The notes under the pieces were generated by a model. The model was not told the origin of the DNA and ran no database searches. It saw only the letters and a program-made list of their open reading frames with translations. A stretch of 25,423 nt of DNA from JBFMGS01 sp040752635 (GTDB lineage Bacteria; Bacillota; SHA-98; UBA4971): the NCBI GenBank assembly GCA_040752635.1, contig JBFMGS010000035.1:1-25423 (forward strand), written 5' to 3'. Below, piece by piece: positions 1 to 8,307 of this stretch. The stretch's first letter is position 1. Every line of letters starts with the position of its first letter. The position numbers and the translations under genes are program-made.

Positions 1-29
1 CGGCGGTTCAAGTCCGCCCGCCCCGACCA
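1..29 (+). tRNA. 3' end of a tRNA gene, probably tRNA-Pro (truncated by window edge)
   Basis: The first bases form a T arm: stem GGCGG (2-6), loop TTCAAGT (7-13) and stem CCGCC (14-18). These are followed by a 3' acceptor strand CGCCCCG (19-25), discriminator A26 and an encoded CCA (27-29). The missing 5' acceptor strand would have to read CGGGGCG, which is typical of bacterial tRNA-Pro; that identity is an inference because the anticodon lies outside the window. The convergent HEPN pseudogene has its stop codon at 30-32, directly against the CCA end. Confidence 0.8.
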
Positions 30-490
30 TTATTGTTCTCCCGGCGGCTCCCGTTTTTCACGCGCCAGGGCATTCCTTACCACCTGGCGGACCCACAGCG
101 CAGCATCAACAGCATGACGCGCTTCCTCTTCGGTTACTTCTTCATCCCCTCCCGGATACCGCGCTGTGATCGCATAGGGGCTAGCTACTCTGCATCCTGA
201 AGCGTATCAGCCCAAGCTGCCTCGTCGGCGCACAGTTCGAGCAACCCGGAGATGTTGTCAGTATAAGGGAAATCTACGCCCCGGTGGACCAGGTACGCCG
301 TCGGATGTTTCTCCACGCACTGTTGCGCATGGTGGGCGATGAGTCGGTACGAGCAGCCATCGGTCAGCATTAGCCCGTGCTGGGCAAGACGGGGGTCGTC
401 ATCGCCACATAAGAGCCATTGCTGGACCTTGCGGAGGATTTCCTGTCTTATATGTGTCAAGAGCATCTCGCAATTGGGATCGCAGTACAT
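30..490 (-). pseudogene. HEPN domain protein, split by a frameshift
   Basis: The upstream part (490 down to 185) encodes 101 residues with the HEPN pattern: HHAQQCVEK followed by AYLVHRGVDFPYTDNISGLL. It stops at a TAG at 185-187. Reading on in the neighbouring frame from about 183 to 30 gives PYAITARYPGGDEEVTEEEA and then a helix ALWVRQVVRNALAREK. This is the expected C-terminal half of the same domain, ending with TAA at 30-32. The two halves together make about 150 residues, the usual HEPN length. The start is the ATG at 488-490, with GGGAG four bases upstream. HEPN proteins are often RNases or toxin halves paired with a minimal nucleotidyltransferase (MNT); no MNT gene is seen within the window on either side. 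A sequencing error at the shift cannot be excluded. Confidence 0.75.
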
Positions 491-502
491 CTGTCTCCCG
501 TG

Positions 503-532
503 TTACAATGAAGCCAGTAACAAGCGTATAAG
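503..532 (+). promoter_or_regulatory. Candidate promoter for the DUF1638 gene
   Basis: TTACAA (503-508) and TATAAG (527-532) are separated by 18 bp, on the plus strand 76 bp ahead of the DUF1638 start codon. The -10 box matches 5 of 6 consensus bases; the -35 box is weak. No better promoter is seen in this stretch. Confidence 0.35.
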
Positions 533-546
533 GTCCGCACATCGGG

Positions 547-592
547 GTGGCTCTGGTGTCGACGCAGGATTCACGATTTACGGTAGAGCCAC
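547..592 (+). repeat. 8-bp inverted repeat in the DUF1638 leader
   Basis: GTGGCTCT (547-554) and AGAGCCAC (585-592) are perfectly complementary and enclose 30 bases. The right arm ends just ahead of the purine-rich ribosome-binding region (GGGGGCGGAG) of the ATG at 609. In RNA this would be a stem with a large loop placed so that it could affect translation start. No known riboswitch consensus was recognised in the loop. Confidence 0.45.
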
Positions 593-608
593 AGGGGGCG
601 GAGTGCTA

Positions 609-1472
609 ATGAGGATCAAAATCATTGCCTGCGAGACTATCAAGGGCGAGATCATAGAAGCGTCGAGAACTGGGCCAGCGGCTTCATCAGGGACACCTGA
701 CCGACCGTCCCTCGACGTCTCTTACACATTCCTGGAGCATGGTCTCCACCGTACGCCCGGACTCATGAAGGACAGGATTCAGGAGCATATAGACTCCACC
801 AGCGACAGCGATCTCGTCATCTTGGGCTATGGACTCTGCTCAAACGGTGTCCTGGGGGTGAGAGCTCGCCGTTGTCCCATAGTAATGCCTCGTGTCGATG
901 ACTGCATCGCCCTATTCCTTGGTTCCCGGGAGGCGTACCGGCGGGAGTTCACGAGGGAACCCGGGACCTATTACCTCACGCCTGGCTGGATTAACTGTGG
1001 GAGCGACCCTCTCAAGACCTACCACGAGTATTCGAAGAAATACGATCGTGAGACTGCTCTCTGGATCACCAGGGAAATGATGAAGAACTACACTCGGGTG
1101 GCCTATATTGAGACGGGGGCATCCGAAGAGCGGGTAAAGACCTGGGCTCCGGGCACCGGGATATCTCAAGCGGCGAGGGAGCCTATAGGAAACGGCGGGA
1201 GGGTGACGGATGGAGACTACAGAGCATACGCGCGGGATGTAGCCGCCTTTCTCGGGGTCAGATATGAAGAGATAGAAGGTTCGCTGGGTTTTCTGAAGCG
1301 CCTGTTAGGTTGCAGCCAGGGTGTTGTCTGCAAGTGGGACGCTTGGGACAAGGGTTGCGATCTCGGGGATACTTGGAGCCGCGATGAAGACCTGGTGCTG
1401 ATTCTACCTGGCGAAGAGCTGACGATGGAGAGAATGTCCATCGGCGGAAACTCAGCGGTTGGCCTGCCCTGA
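609..1472 (+). CDS. DUF1638 domain protein
   Basis: This 287-residue protein has the signature of the DUF1638 family (PF07796). It starts MRIKIIACETIKGEI, followed by LVILGYGLCSNGVLGV near residue 80, then PRVDDCIALFLGSREAYRRE and PGTYYLTPGWI around residues 96-135. The function of the family is not established; members are common in anaerobes and methanogens, often near corrinoid or methyltransferase genes, but none is present here. The open frame extends upstream to 339, but ATG 609 is preferred because family homology begins exactly there and a GGGGGCGGAG ribosome-binding site precedes it. The conserved Cys and His residues could be metal ligands; that is inference. It is the only confident plus-strand protein gene in the window. 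Confidence 0.85.
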   Translation: MRIKIIACETIKGEIIEASRTGPAASSGTPDRPSLDVSYTFLEHGLHRTPGLMKDRIQEHIDSTSDSDLVILGYGLCSNGVLGVRARRCPIVMPRVDDCIALFLGSREAYRREFTREPGTYYLTPGWINCGSDPLKTYHEYSKKYDRETALWITREMMKNYTRVAYIETGASEERVKTWAPGTGISQAAREPIGNGGRVTDGDYRAYARDVAAFLGVRYEEIEGSLGFLKRLLGCSQGVVCKWDAWDKGCDLGDTWSRDEDLVLILPGEELTMERMSIGGNSAVGLP

Positions 1473-1656
1473 GGCAGCTAAGGTAGCTACCCGTCCAGGT
1501 CATCCGGAAGTGACCATAGAAGGCTACAAGGCGGCACGAGGCGCAGGAACGGCTGGCGACGGTGCCCTGTTCGCTGCAGGTCGGCGAGAGAGAGAAGGCG
1601 TTTGCACCTCAGGTGGAGCGCTCACAGCCGGACTCACGGTACGTGATTCATCGCAT

Positions 1657-1681
1657 AAAAAGGGCCCGCCTCGCGGCGGGC
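1657..1681 (-). terminator. Intrinsic terminator of the HD-GYP transcription unit
   Basis: A perfect 7-bp GC stem, GCCCGCC (1664-1670) and GGCGGGC (1675-1681), encloses a 4-base loop. On the minus strand it is followed by a T run (A5 on the plus strand, 1657-1661). It lies 30 bp beyond the HD-GYP stop codon. It has no T run in the plus direction, so it should not stop transcription from the DUF1638 gene. Confidence 0.88.
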
Positions 1682-1710
1682 GTGGGTACGCAGGAAATGG
1701 GAGTCTGGGT

Positions 1711-3048
1711 TTACTCCTGATACCTTGGAACAAGCTCTCCGGCGAGGGCTGTCTGGTTGCTGCCCTCCAAAAGGACCTTTTCAACGAAGGCCTTCACCAC
1801 GTCGGGCGCAAACTGGGTTCCCGCGTTCTTCTTGAGTTCCTGGATGGCTACGCCAACTGGCAGCGCTCTCCGGTAAGGGCGGTCAGAGGTCATCGCGTCG
1901 AAAGCATCGGCCACGGCGATGATAGCCGCTCCCAGAGGCAGGCGGCCGCTCACAGGATCCTGCCCTTCAGGGTAGCCTGTGCCGTCAAATCGCTTGTGGT
2001 GAAACAGCACCAACTCTCTGATCCCTTTGTAATGCGCGAGCTTCCCGACGATCTTCGCGCCGGCGATGGGATGCTTCCGGATCTCCTGCATCTCCTCGGG
2101 AGATAGTGACCCCTTTTTCATCAGGATCTCCGTGTTGGTTCCGATCTTGCCTATGTCGTGCACCCGAGCCGCCAACACCACGAGTTCGCGTTCCTCGAGC
2201 CCGAGCCCCATTGCCGCCGCAATCCGTGCAGCGTTCTCCGCGACTCTCTGAGAATGCTGAAACGTGTATGAGTCACGGCTGTCAATGACATCAGCCAGGA
2301 ATTCCAGGGTTTGCTTGGTCTGACTCCTGAGCATCACCTGGTCCTCATAAGACCTGTGGACCAATATGAGCGGTATAAGCACCAGGACAGTTGCCGCGGG
2401 TAGTGCTCGATAAATGGCGGCACCCAGCACTCCGATGAGAACCAGGCACCCGTGCTGGACCCAGCACGATCTCATCATGCCGGTGAGCTGTTGATGGAAT
2501 GGCACGTTTTGATGAAGGGTTATCACGCCGGCGACGAGTGCGGAGTTGAGGATCATGAAGGTCGCGCCGGCGAGGAACAGCATCATGGCGCTCTTTGTCC
2601 CGATGTTGAGAAGATCCAGCCCGGCTATCATGGATCCGGTAATGGCGCTTGCAACGAGGTACTGGCCGACGTTGAAAACGACGTTCGATAGCTCCCTGCG
2701 CATCAAGAGGTTGGCGATGGCAATGGCAAGCCCCGTAATCACGACGCCTTCAGACACCGGATAGAGCAGCAGCACGGCCATGATGACCGCCGCGCTTGCA
2801 CTCATCTTGCCATCTATCACTAGACGGACAGGGAACAACTCAGAGATGACTATCAGGGCTACAGGGATAGCGAAAGCGACAACAGCAGCAAACCTGTCAC
2901 TCGCACACAACCAACCGTGCAGGGGACTGGTCACAAAGGTCCTGGCCGCCAACCCTGCTCCCAGGAGCAGTGTGGCGTACACATACACGCTAACTTTACT
3001 TTTCAAGCCTCTCAGCCCCCCGCCCAGTAATCCAACCCGTCCCCCCAT
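1711..3048 (-). CDS. Membrane-anchored HD-GYP domain phosphohydrolase
   Basis: This 445-residue protein has an N-terminal membrane region of about six or seven hydrophobic segments (residues about 18-225) and then an HD-GYP domain (about 240-420). The catalytic HD pair is H297-D298 in the motif VHDIGKIG, and the GYP triad is at 358-360 within FHHKRFDGTGYPEG. Further family motifs are VADAFDAMTSDRPYR and FAPDVVKAF. HD-GYP domains hydrolyse cyclic di-GMP to pGpG or GMP; membrane N-termini of this kind usually act as sensors. The start at ATG 3046-3048 has GGAG nine bases upstream. It lies 20 bp after a gene for a small secreted protein, so the two probably share a transcript. The terminator at 1657-1681 closes the unit. 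Confidence 0.88.
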   Translation of the reverse strand: MGGRVGLLGGGLRGLKSKVSVYVYATLLLGAGLAARTFVTSPLHGWLCASDRFAAVVAFAIPVALIVISELFPVRLVIDGKMSASAAVIMAVLLLYPVSEGVVITGLAIAIANLLMRRELSNVVFNVGQYLVASAITGSMIAGLDLLNIGTKSAMMLFLAGATFMILNSALVAGVITLHQNVPFHQQLTGMMRSCWVQHGCLVLIGVLGAAIYRALPAATVLVLIPLILVHRSYEDQVMLRSQTKQTLEFLADVIDSRDSYTFQHSQRVAENAARIAAAMGLGLEERELVVLAARVHDIGKIGTNTEILMKKGSLSPEEMQEIRKHPIAGAKIVGKLAHYKGIRELVLFHHKRFDGTGYPEGQDPVSGRLPLGAAIIAVADAFDAMTSDRPYRRALPVGVAIQELKKNAGTQFAPDVVKAFVEKVLLEGSNQTALAGELVPRYQE

Positions 3049-3068
3049 CGCTCTAGTCTCCGGGGGTT

Positions 3069-3311
3069 CTAAACGTGGGGGTTGCGGTCTGCGGTGCGCT
3101 CGGTATTCCCCTGTTGCGGGTTAACCTTGCGTAGGTCTATATGCCCATTACGGTCCGTAGCCTCATAGGCTTTCGCGTGGTCGTTATCGTGGAGTCCCGG
3201 TGGGCACCCGCTCGTACACCACGACCAACCCGCAAGAGCCGATGCGCTGATCCCCAGCACTACTGCTGCCAAGCACGCCACAGAGAACAGGAACTTGACC
3301 TTTGCTCTCAT
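3069..3311 (-). CDS. Small predicted secreted protein, unknown function
   Basis: This 80-residue protein has a clear signal peptide: basic start MRAKVKF, a hydrophobic core to about residue 24 and a likely cleavage after ALA (residues 25-27). The mature part is about 53 residues, polar, with two Cys in CTSGC followed by a His/Asp-rich stretch (HDNDHAKAYE). The ATG has a strong ribosome-binding site, GGGAGGTGG, seven bases upstream. No known family is recognised. Because the HD-GYP gene begins 20 bp after its stop, a link to c-di-GMP sensing is plausible but unproven. An alternative is a small cell-surface or disulfide-bonded peptide with an unrelated role. Confidence 0.65.
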   Translation of the reverse strand: MRAKVKFLFSVACLAAVVLGISASALAGWSWCTSGCPPGLHDNDHAKAYEATDRNGHIDLRKVNPQQGNTERTADRNPHV

Positions 3312-3602
3312 GCTTCCACCTCCCGCCGTTTTGATCTAAAGATAGAGAAACCGCTGACCAATCCCGCGTCATTCCATTTTAGTCCCCTGCAATTGGGTCA
3401 TTCGCCATGAGTTGGCTTTCTCCTGCTGTCCCCGTCGCAATTTTGCGATTAGTGGCGAGGCGTGCCCAGAGGGCATACTGGCTGTTCAGGTAAAGCGCCG
3501 GTACGGGGCGGGGCGTGGCTGCGGAGATTTCGCCGATGGGTTTGGGGTCTCTAATGTCGATGTCTGACGAGGCAAGGCGGTATTCGGCGCGGCCTGACGG
3601 AT
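3312..3602. other. Intergenic region with no recognised element
   Basis: This stretch of 291 bp separates the end of yhaN from the small secreted gene. I found no hairpin followed by a T run, no convincing promoter and no c-di-GMP riboswitch consensus. Only short open frames without conserved features are present. Confidence 0.5.
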
Positions 3603-6600
3603 CTACATTCCCTTGAGTTCTATTGGCAAGCCCCAGGCCGAGAGATCCTTGATGTGCGAGAGAACGATGACCTGTCGCCTGCTTGCTATATTCTGTAATG
3701 TCTGTCCGAGGTTGGCCAGTCTATTACTATCACAACTGGCGAACGGGTCATCGAAAATCAAGGGCAACCCAACGTCTGCCGCGAGTAGATCGGCAATGGC
3801 GAGTCGCAAGGCTATGTATAGCTGGTCCTGGGCTCCTTTGCTCAACTGGGCAAGGTCACAAGGGACGCCATTGTCGTCCAGGCTGACCCTGAACTCGTCG
3901 TCTATCACGACGCTACGACCGTGTACCCCTGTGATTTTCCTGAAATGCTCTGTGGCAGCTTCCTCAAGCCGATTTCGGTGTGACGCCTGGAAATCCGCGA
4001 TAGCGGCGTTCAGTTCCTTGCATGCCTCTGTTAGAGCATCCGCAAGCAGTTCTGCGTCCTCGCGTTCCCTCTCAAGGCGCGCGAGTTCCAGTTCAGCCTG
4101 GGCGATGTTTATCGGAGACTGCCCCTCGAGCCGGCTCAGCTCTTTCCTTGCTTCGTACCTTTCATCTTCCAGGGTCGTGACCCTTTCCCGGAGGCGGCGC
4201 ACATCTTCCTCGAGGGACCTCCACCGCGCATCTAACTTCTGCGTATCTTCCGCCTCGTGAGTCTCCGGCAACCCAGGATTTGAGTCGATGAGCCTCTTCC
4301 ATGCTGATAACGCCTGAGCTGCATTATTGTCAGCGCTGACTCTTTTCTCACGGAGTTCACCGACGGAATTCACGCTTTGCTGCCTGAAGAGAGTATCAAG
4401 CGAAGCATGCTTCTTGTTTATCCGTTCGGCGCGGCTTCGCCTCTCGGCCCACCTTCGCCTGGCCTGTTCCGGGTCCGCGCCCGAGGCCCTCAGCACTGCG
4501 TCAAGCGGTGCAGAGAGCTGCCTATAGGACTCCTCGAGACCTAGCCGACGGCCTTCGTGGCTCTGCAATTGTTCTTGCCTGGTTGCCATGGCGGTTTCCA
4601 GGTTTCGCAGGTCCTCGCAGATTTCCTCGTATCTTGCGGCCTCACGCGTGGTTCCTTCCCACCACGCCGCATCGCAGGACTCGAGGAATGCTACCAGTTG
4701 CGTGACGGTGCTGACATCTTGACCAGGCGCTGCGACCCGTAGGAACCGTGCGGCCTCCCGCCAGATGTCGCTTACGTTGGGAGAATACGGGTCAGCATTG
4801 CGCGCAACCCCGGGCTCGCATCCGAAAGCGCTGTGGGCAAACTCGCGTGCCAGCTCAAGGGCATTACGTCTTCGCGCGGAGGCGGCCTTCCACTCAGAGT
4901 ATGCCAGATCAACATCAATGAAGCGCCTTGAGAACTTGTTTGTGAGTTCGACGAACGCGTCGTATTCCTGCAACGCGCGCTCAAGAGCTTCCCGCGCCTT
5001 CGCTCTCTCTTCCTCTCCGGGCAAGGCCGCCTCTTCTTCATGTAGCGCCCTTGCGTCCTCATCGCGCTGCCTTGCCCGGGCATGCAAAGCGCCGAGCGTC
5101 GCTTCATCGTTTGAGGCCATATCCCCCAGGACGGTATCGAGCGCTGCTAGCTCGCTCTGGCACGCGGCCAGGTATCTTTCAGCATTCTCCGCATCGAGCC
5201 TTGCCTTGCTATACATGCGCGAATACACAGGACCGGAAAGGAAGTACCCGAGGACTCCGAGCAGGACCGCCGTACCGACCGATGTCCACGAGCCAAAGAT
5301 GCCCGTGGAACGGCCCCAGGCCGACCACGCAAGGGCCCCGCCCAGAACGGCGGCGGCTAGCCCGACGGCCGCCCGCATCTGCGACGGGATCTCCAGCTTT
5401 CGCCTGCGTTCTGCCAGGCTCTCGCGTAGCGCGCGCTCCTTCCGGAGCAAGTCAAGTTTTCGAGCTAACGTTTCCGACGCATCGGGCAGGAGGGATGCGA
5501 TGCCGGAGTATCGCTTCTGGAACTCCTGCCAGCTCCTCTCGAAAGCCTTGACCTGTTCATCTATGGCGGCCCACCGGCGTTCTGCCTCAACCTTGTTTCG
5601 TTCGAGCCTGGCGAGGGTTGCCGAATAGGACTCAAGGGCATGAATCTCGTCTGTGGAAGCCTCGTTGATGATGCGAAGCTCTCCCATGAGGATGGAATCG
5701 CATTCAGCGACCGATGAGAGGTTCGCCTGAAGATCCCGCCAGCTCTGCACGAGGTCCCCCGCCCTGCGCCTTATGTTGCGCACCTCAGCCTCCGGGCTTG
5801 AACCCAGCTCTCCCCAGTTACGCAAGCCTGCGAGTTCGGCCCTGAGGTCCTCGCATCTGGCACGAGCCCCGCGAAGGAGGCTTTGAGTTTCTGAAAGCGC
5901 CGAGGATATCTCGCCGAGCTTCTCGCGAAGAGAGATGAGACTTGCCAGTCTCTCTTCAATGTCTTCGGGAGCATCTTCCAGTTCAGGATAGAGCTCCTTC
6001 AACTCCATAGACTCCGCCTCGATTTCCGAGGCAAGCTTCCGAGCCTGCTCAAGCACTTCTTCCGCCCGGGACTGCTCCCTGACGGCTTGTCTGTACTCGG
6101 CGCTCAGCCTTCTCCATTCCGACCACGCGTTCCGAATGGCCTCTTTCGATGCAAGCTCTGCCCTGGTCGTCTCGAGCTCGCTCTCGATATCGCGCTGCCT
6201 CTTCCTCATCGCTTCCAGGGAATCTACTGTATCGCGGCCCGATTCGATTTGCGACCTCATTTCACTTATGCGCGAGGTCAGCTCCTCGAGTCTGCGAGGA
6301 TCTTGCTGATTGCGAGGTGTGACACCTCTGTCGCCAGTGGCCCTGGTTTCTTCTTTGAGCTGGTCAACAAGGGATTTTAATACTTGAGCAAAGCTAGCTC
6401 CTGTCCCGGAGAGCAGTTCCTGCACGCGCTTGTCCAGTTGTCTCCCTTCAGGCTTGTCGGACTTGTCAGACACTCTCGTTTCAGGGAGCGGCTGCGTCAC
6501 ACAGAACGTACACTCGAATAGCTTTCTAGAGGTCATGCCGAAAACCTCTTTGAGCCACTTCTCGTATGGTGCATTGCGCTTCAAGGCAAGCGGGTTGTCC

Positions 6601-6953
6601 TCGCCGGTCACGAGGTTCACATGCTTTCCGTCTTCAAGCCTGGATAGGGATATCTCGTGAGTATCGAAATTCCGCCTGAGCCTGTAGAGAGCGCCGTCTG
6701 CCTCGAACAGCAACTCTCCCTCGAACCTTTGGGGACCGTCCCAGTTCCTGAAACGGGCATGCCCAAAATCGCTCGGGTTAGTTTTGCCGGGCAAACCGAA
6801 TATCACGGCGATAAGACCCATAACGAGGGAAGACTTGCCGCGTTCGTTCCTGGCTATGAAGGTGTTGATACCGTCCGACAGCTCCACTTCAACCCTGTCG
6901 CGGTAGGGGCCGAAACCTGAGAGGGCAAGCTTCTTAAAGCGGACTTCTCTCAC
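3603..6953 (-). CDS. yhaN: YhaN-type SbcC/Rad50-like AAA ATPase
   Basis: This 1,116-residue protein has split ATPase halves around long coiled coils. The N-terminal P-loop is ARNERGKSS (residues 34-42), where the first Gly of the usual GxxxxGKS is Ala. The C-terminal half has the ABC signature LSKGAQDQLYIALRLA near residue 1031, Walker B LIFDDPFASCD near 1062 and the H-loop VLSHIKD near 1097. Around residues 525-575, between the coiled coils, sit two hydrophobic segments, as in YhaN rather than classical SbcC. It starts with GTG at 6951-6953 behind GGGGGAGGGAAG and overlaps the yhaO stop by four bases. With YhaO it should form a DNA-end-processing complex of the Mre11-Rad50 type; that role is inferred from the family. 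Confidence 0.88.
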   Translation of the reverse strand: MREVRFKKLALSGFGPYRDRVEVELSDGINTFIARNERGKSSLVMGLIAVIFGLPGKTNPSDFGHARFRNWDGPQRFEGELLFEADGALYRLRRNFDTHEISLSRLEDGKHVNLVTGEDNPLALKRNAPYEKWLKEVFGMTSRKLFECTFCVTQPLPETRVSDKSDKPEGRQLDKRVQELLSGTGASFAQVLKSLVDQLKEETRATGDRGVTPRNQQDPRRLEELTSRISEMRSQIESGRDTVDSLEAMRKRQRDIESELETTRAELASKEAIRNAWSEWRRLSAEYRQAVREQSRAEEVLEQARKLASEIEAESMELKELYPELEDAPEDIEERLASLISLREKLGEISSALSETQSLLRGARARCEDLRAELAGLRNWGELGSSPEAEVRNIRRRAGDLVQSWRDLQANLSSVAECDSILMGELRIINEASTDEIHALESYSATLARLERNKVEAERRWAAIDEQVKAFERSWQEFQKRYSGIASLLPDASETLARKLDLLRKERALRESLAERRRKLEIPSQMRAAVGLAAAVLGGALAWSAWGRSTGIFGSWTSVGTAVLLGVLGYFLSGPVYSRMYSKARLDAENAERYLAACQSELAALDTVLGDMASNDEATLGALHARARQRDEDARALHEEEAALPGEEERAKAREALERALQEYDAFVELTNKFSRRFIDVDLAYSEWKAASARRRNALELAREFAHSAFGCEPGVARNADPYSPNVSDIWREAARFLRVAAPGQDVSTVTQLVAFLESCDAAWWEGTTREAARYEEICEDLRNLETAMATRQEQLQSHEGRRLGLEESYRQLSAPLDAVLRASGADPEQARRRWAERRSRAERINKKHASLDTLFRQQSVNSVGELREKRVSADNNAAQALSAWKRLIDSNPGLPETHEAEDTQKLDARWRSLEEDVRRLRERVTTLEDERYEARKELSRLEGQSPINIAQAELELARLEREREDAELLADALTEACKELNAAIADFQASHRNRLEEAATEHFRKITGVHGRSVVIDDEFRVSLDDNGVPCDLAQLSKGAQDQLYIALRLAIADLLAADVGLPLIFDDPFASCDSNRLANLGQTLQNIASRRQVIVLSHIKDLSAWGLPIELKGM

Positions 6954-8080
6954 CTTCCCTCTCCCCCTCTTTCGAATGCCGCAACGCCCTTGCGAAGCGC
7001 AAGTTGCAGCAGTCTCCTCTCGCGATCAGTGGTAGCTGCATCAATTCTCCTGGTCATCCTCCTTACGAAGTAGCCGCGGATGGTAGGCTCCGAAGCGTAA
7101 GTGTTTATGAGGTCCGCCCCCAGGACATCGGTCTCGTCTTCGATCTCTACGTGGAAAAACTCGTCCTGGAGTGCCGCCTTCAAGGCCTCCAGGTTGATGG
7201 TGAAAGGAGGTGCACCTTTCAGGGTGATCCGGACCAGGGCCTCAGGATCTGAAAGCCCGCGGCAGGACTGAACGAGCTCGTTCTGAGATTCGGCTGCCGA
7301 CACATCCACATCATGGGCAACATGCCTCCGGACTTCGGCTTTCGGGGTTTCTATTGTGATCCTTCCCCCGCCAAGTTCGGCGACAGTAAAGTGTCCGACC
7401 CCCGGATCCGAGAAACCCTTGTACTCTATGGCGCCCGGGTATACTGCCGCTCCTTTGCCGACCCTCGTCTGTCGGTGTTGGTGAATGTGCCCGAGAGCGA
7501 CGTAATCGTACCCGGCGCGCGCAAGTGCTTGTGACGTGATAGGAAGGCTTCTGTCGCCGGTGTTCCAATCCAGAGAGCCATGGAACACCCCGACGTGCAG
7601 ACCGGGTTCCGAGGTCCGCGGGAGATCCTCGAGTTCACTCACGCGCGTAAGTCCTCCGGTATACGCAAGGGAGTATATGTGGACGCGGGCGCCTCTGATA
7701 TCGGCAGACCGGACAAGCTCTGGCATGGGATTTCGGACGAGGAGGCCCGGCCACGAATCGCCCCGCAGCCTGTATACCGAGTCGTGATACGAGATCTCGT
7801 CGTGATTGCCGGGCACGGTGACCGCGAGTATGCCCGCCCGCTCCAGGCGCCCCAGTTGGCGCAAAACCTCCTCCACCAGGGAGGGATCAGGCCTGTGGGA
7901 TTCGAAAAGGTCTCCCGCGATGAGCACCAGGTCTATGCGGCTCGCCGGGTTGACGGCGTAGTCGACCGCCTTTTGGAGCAGCTCATCGCGTTCCTTCTGG
8001 CGAATGCCGGCCCTCATGTCCCCGAGAAACTGCGGGGTCCAGCCGAGATGCAGGTCGGCAAGGTGGAGGCAACGGATCAT
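6950..8080 (-). CDS. yhaO: YhaO-type DNA repair exonuclease (SbcD/Mre11-like metallophosphoesterase)
   Basis: This 376-residue calcineurin-like phosphoesterase has all metal-binding motifs in order: D9 and H11 in ADLHLG, D57 in LIAGDLFE, N92-H93 in VPGNHDE, then GVFHGSLDW and GHIHQHR. It is the nuclease partner of the neighbouring ATPase: the two genes overlap by GTGA, which implies translational coupling and equimolar synthesis. The region after about residue 265 would be the capping and partner-binding part. The 227 bp upstream (8081-8307) show no convincing promoter or terminator, so co-transcription with the membrane phosphatase-like gene is possible. Confidence 0.9.
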   Translation of the reverse strand: MIRCLHLADLHLGWTPQFLGDMRAGIRQKERDELLQKAVDYAVNPASRIDLVLIAGDLFESHRPDPSLVEEVLRQLGRLERAGILAVTVPGNHDEISYHDSVYRLRGDSWPGLLVRNPMPELVRSADIRGARVHIYSLAYTGGLTRVSELEDLPRTSEPGLHVGVFHGSLDWNTGDRSLPITSQALARAGYDYVALGHIHQHRQTRVGKGAAVYPGAIEYKGFSDPGVGHFTVAELGGGRITIETPKAEVRRHVAHDVDVSAAESQNELVQSCRGLSDPEALVRITLKGAPPFTINLEALKAALQDEFFHVEIEDETDVLGADLINTYASEPTIRGYFVRRMTRRIDAATTDRERRLLQLALRKGVAAFERGGEGR

Positions 8081-8307
8081 CCTCTGTCCCCTCTCGAGGG
8101 AGCGATGTGCTTAAGATTCCCCCCTCCATCCGCCATATTCGCCATCCTTATCCAGGGTCCTCTTTGTGCAGGGGAAGGCGGTCCCTTCGGGTAGTGCGCG
8201 GCGGCCTGCATGGGTAACAGAAATCCCGGCAACACTAAAGACAAGGGGCGCACACTGTGTTTGAACGAACGGGCGGGTTTCCGGCGTGGTGCCCTCGTCT
8301 CCAGGCT

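Noticed and set aside
1459..2106. Plus-strand frame of 215 codons after the DUF1638 gene
   Set aside because: It passes through the terminator and the HD-GYP catalytic region in antisense and has no homology features.
3312..3420. c-di-GMP riboswitch ahead of the secreted protein and HD-GYP genes
   Set aside because: It would fit the function, but the conserved GEMM core sequences are absent.
4765..5628. Plus-strand frame of 287 codons, Ser/Arg/Ala-rich
   Set aside because: It is antisense to the coiled-coil region of yhaN and has the composition expected of a mirror of Glu/Ala/Arg-rich coding sequence.
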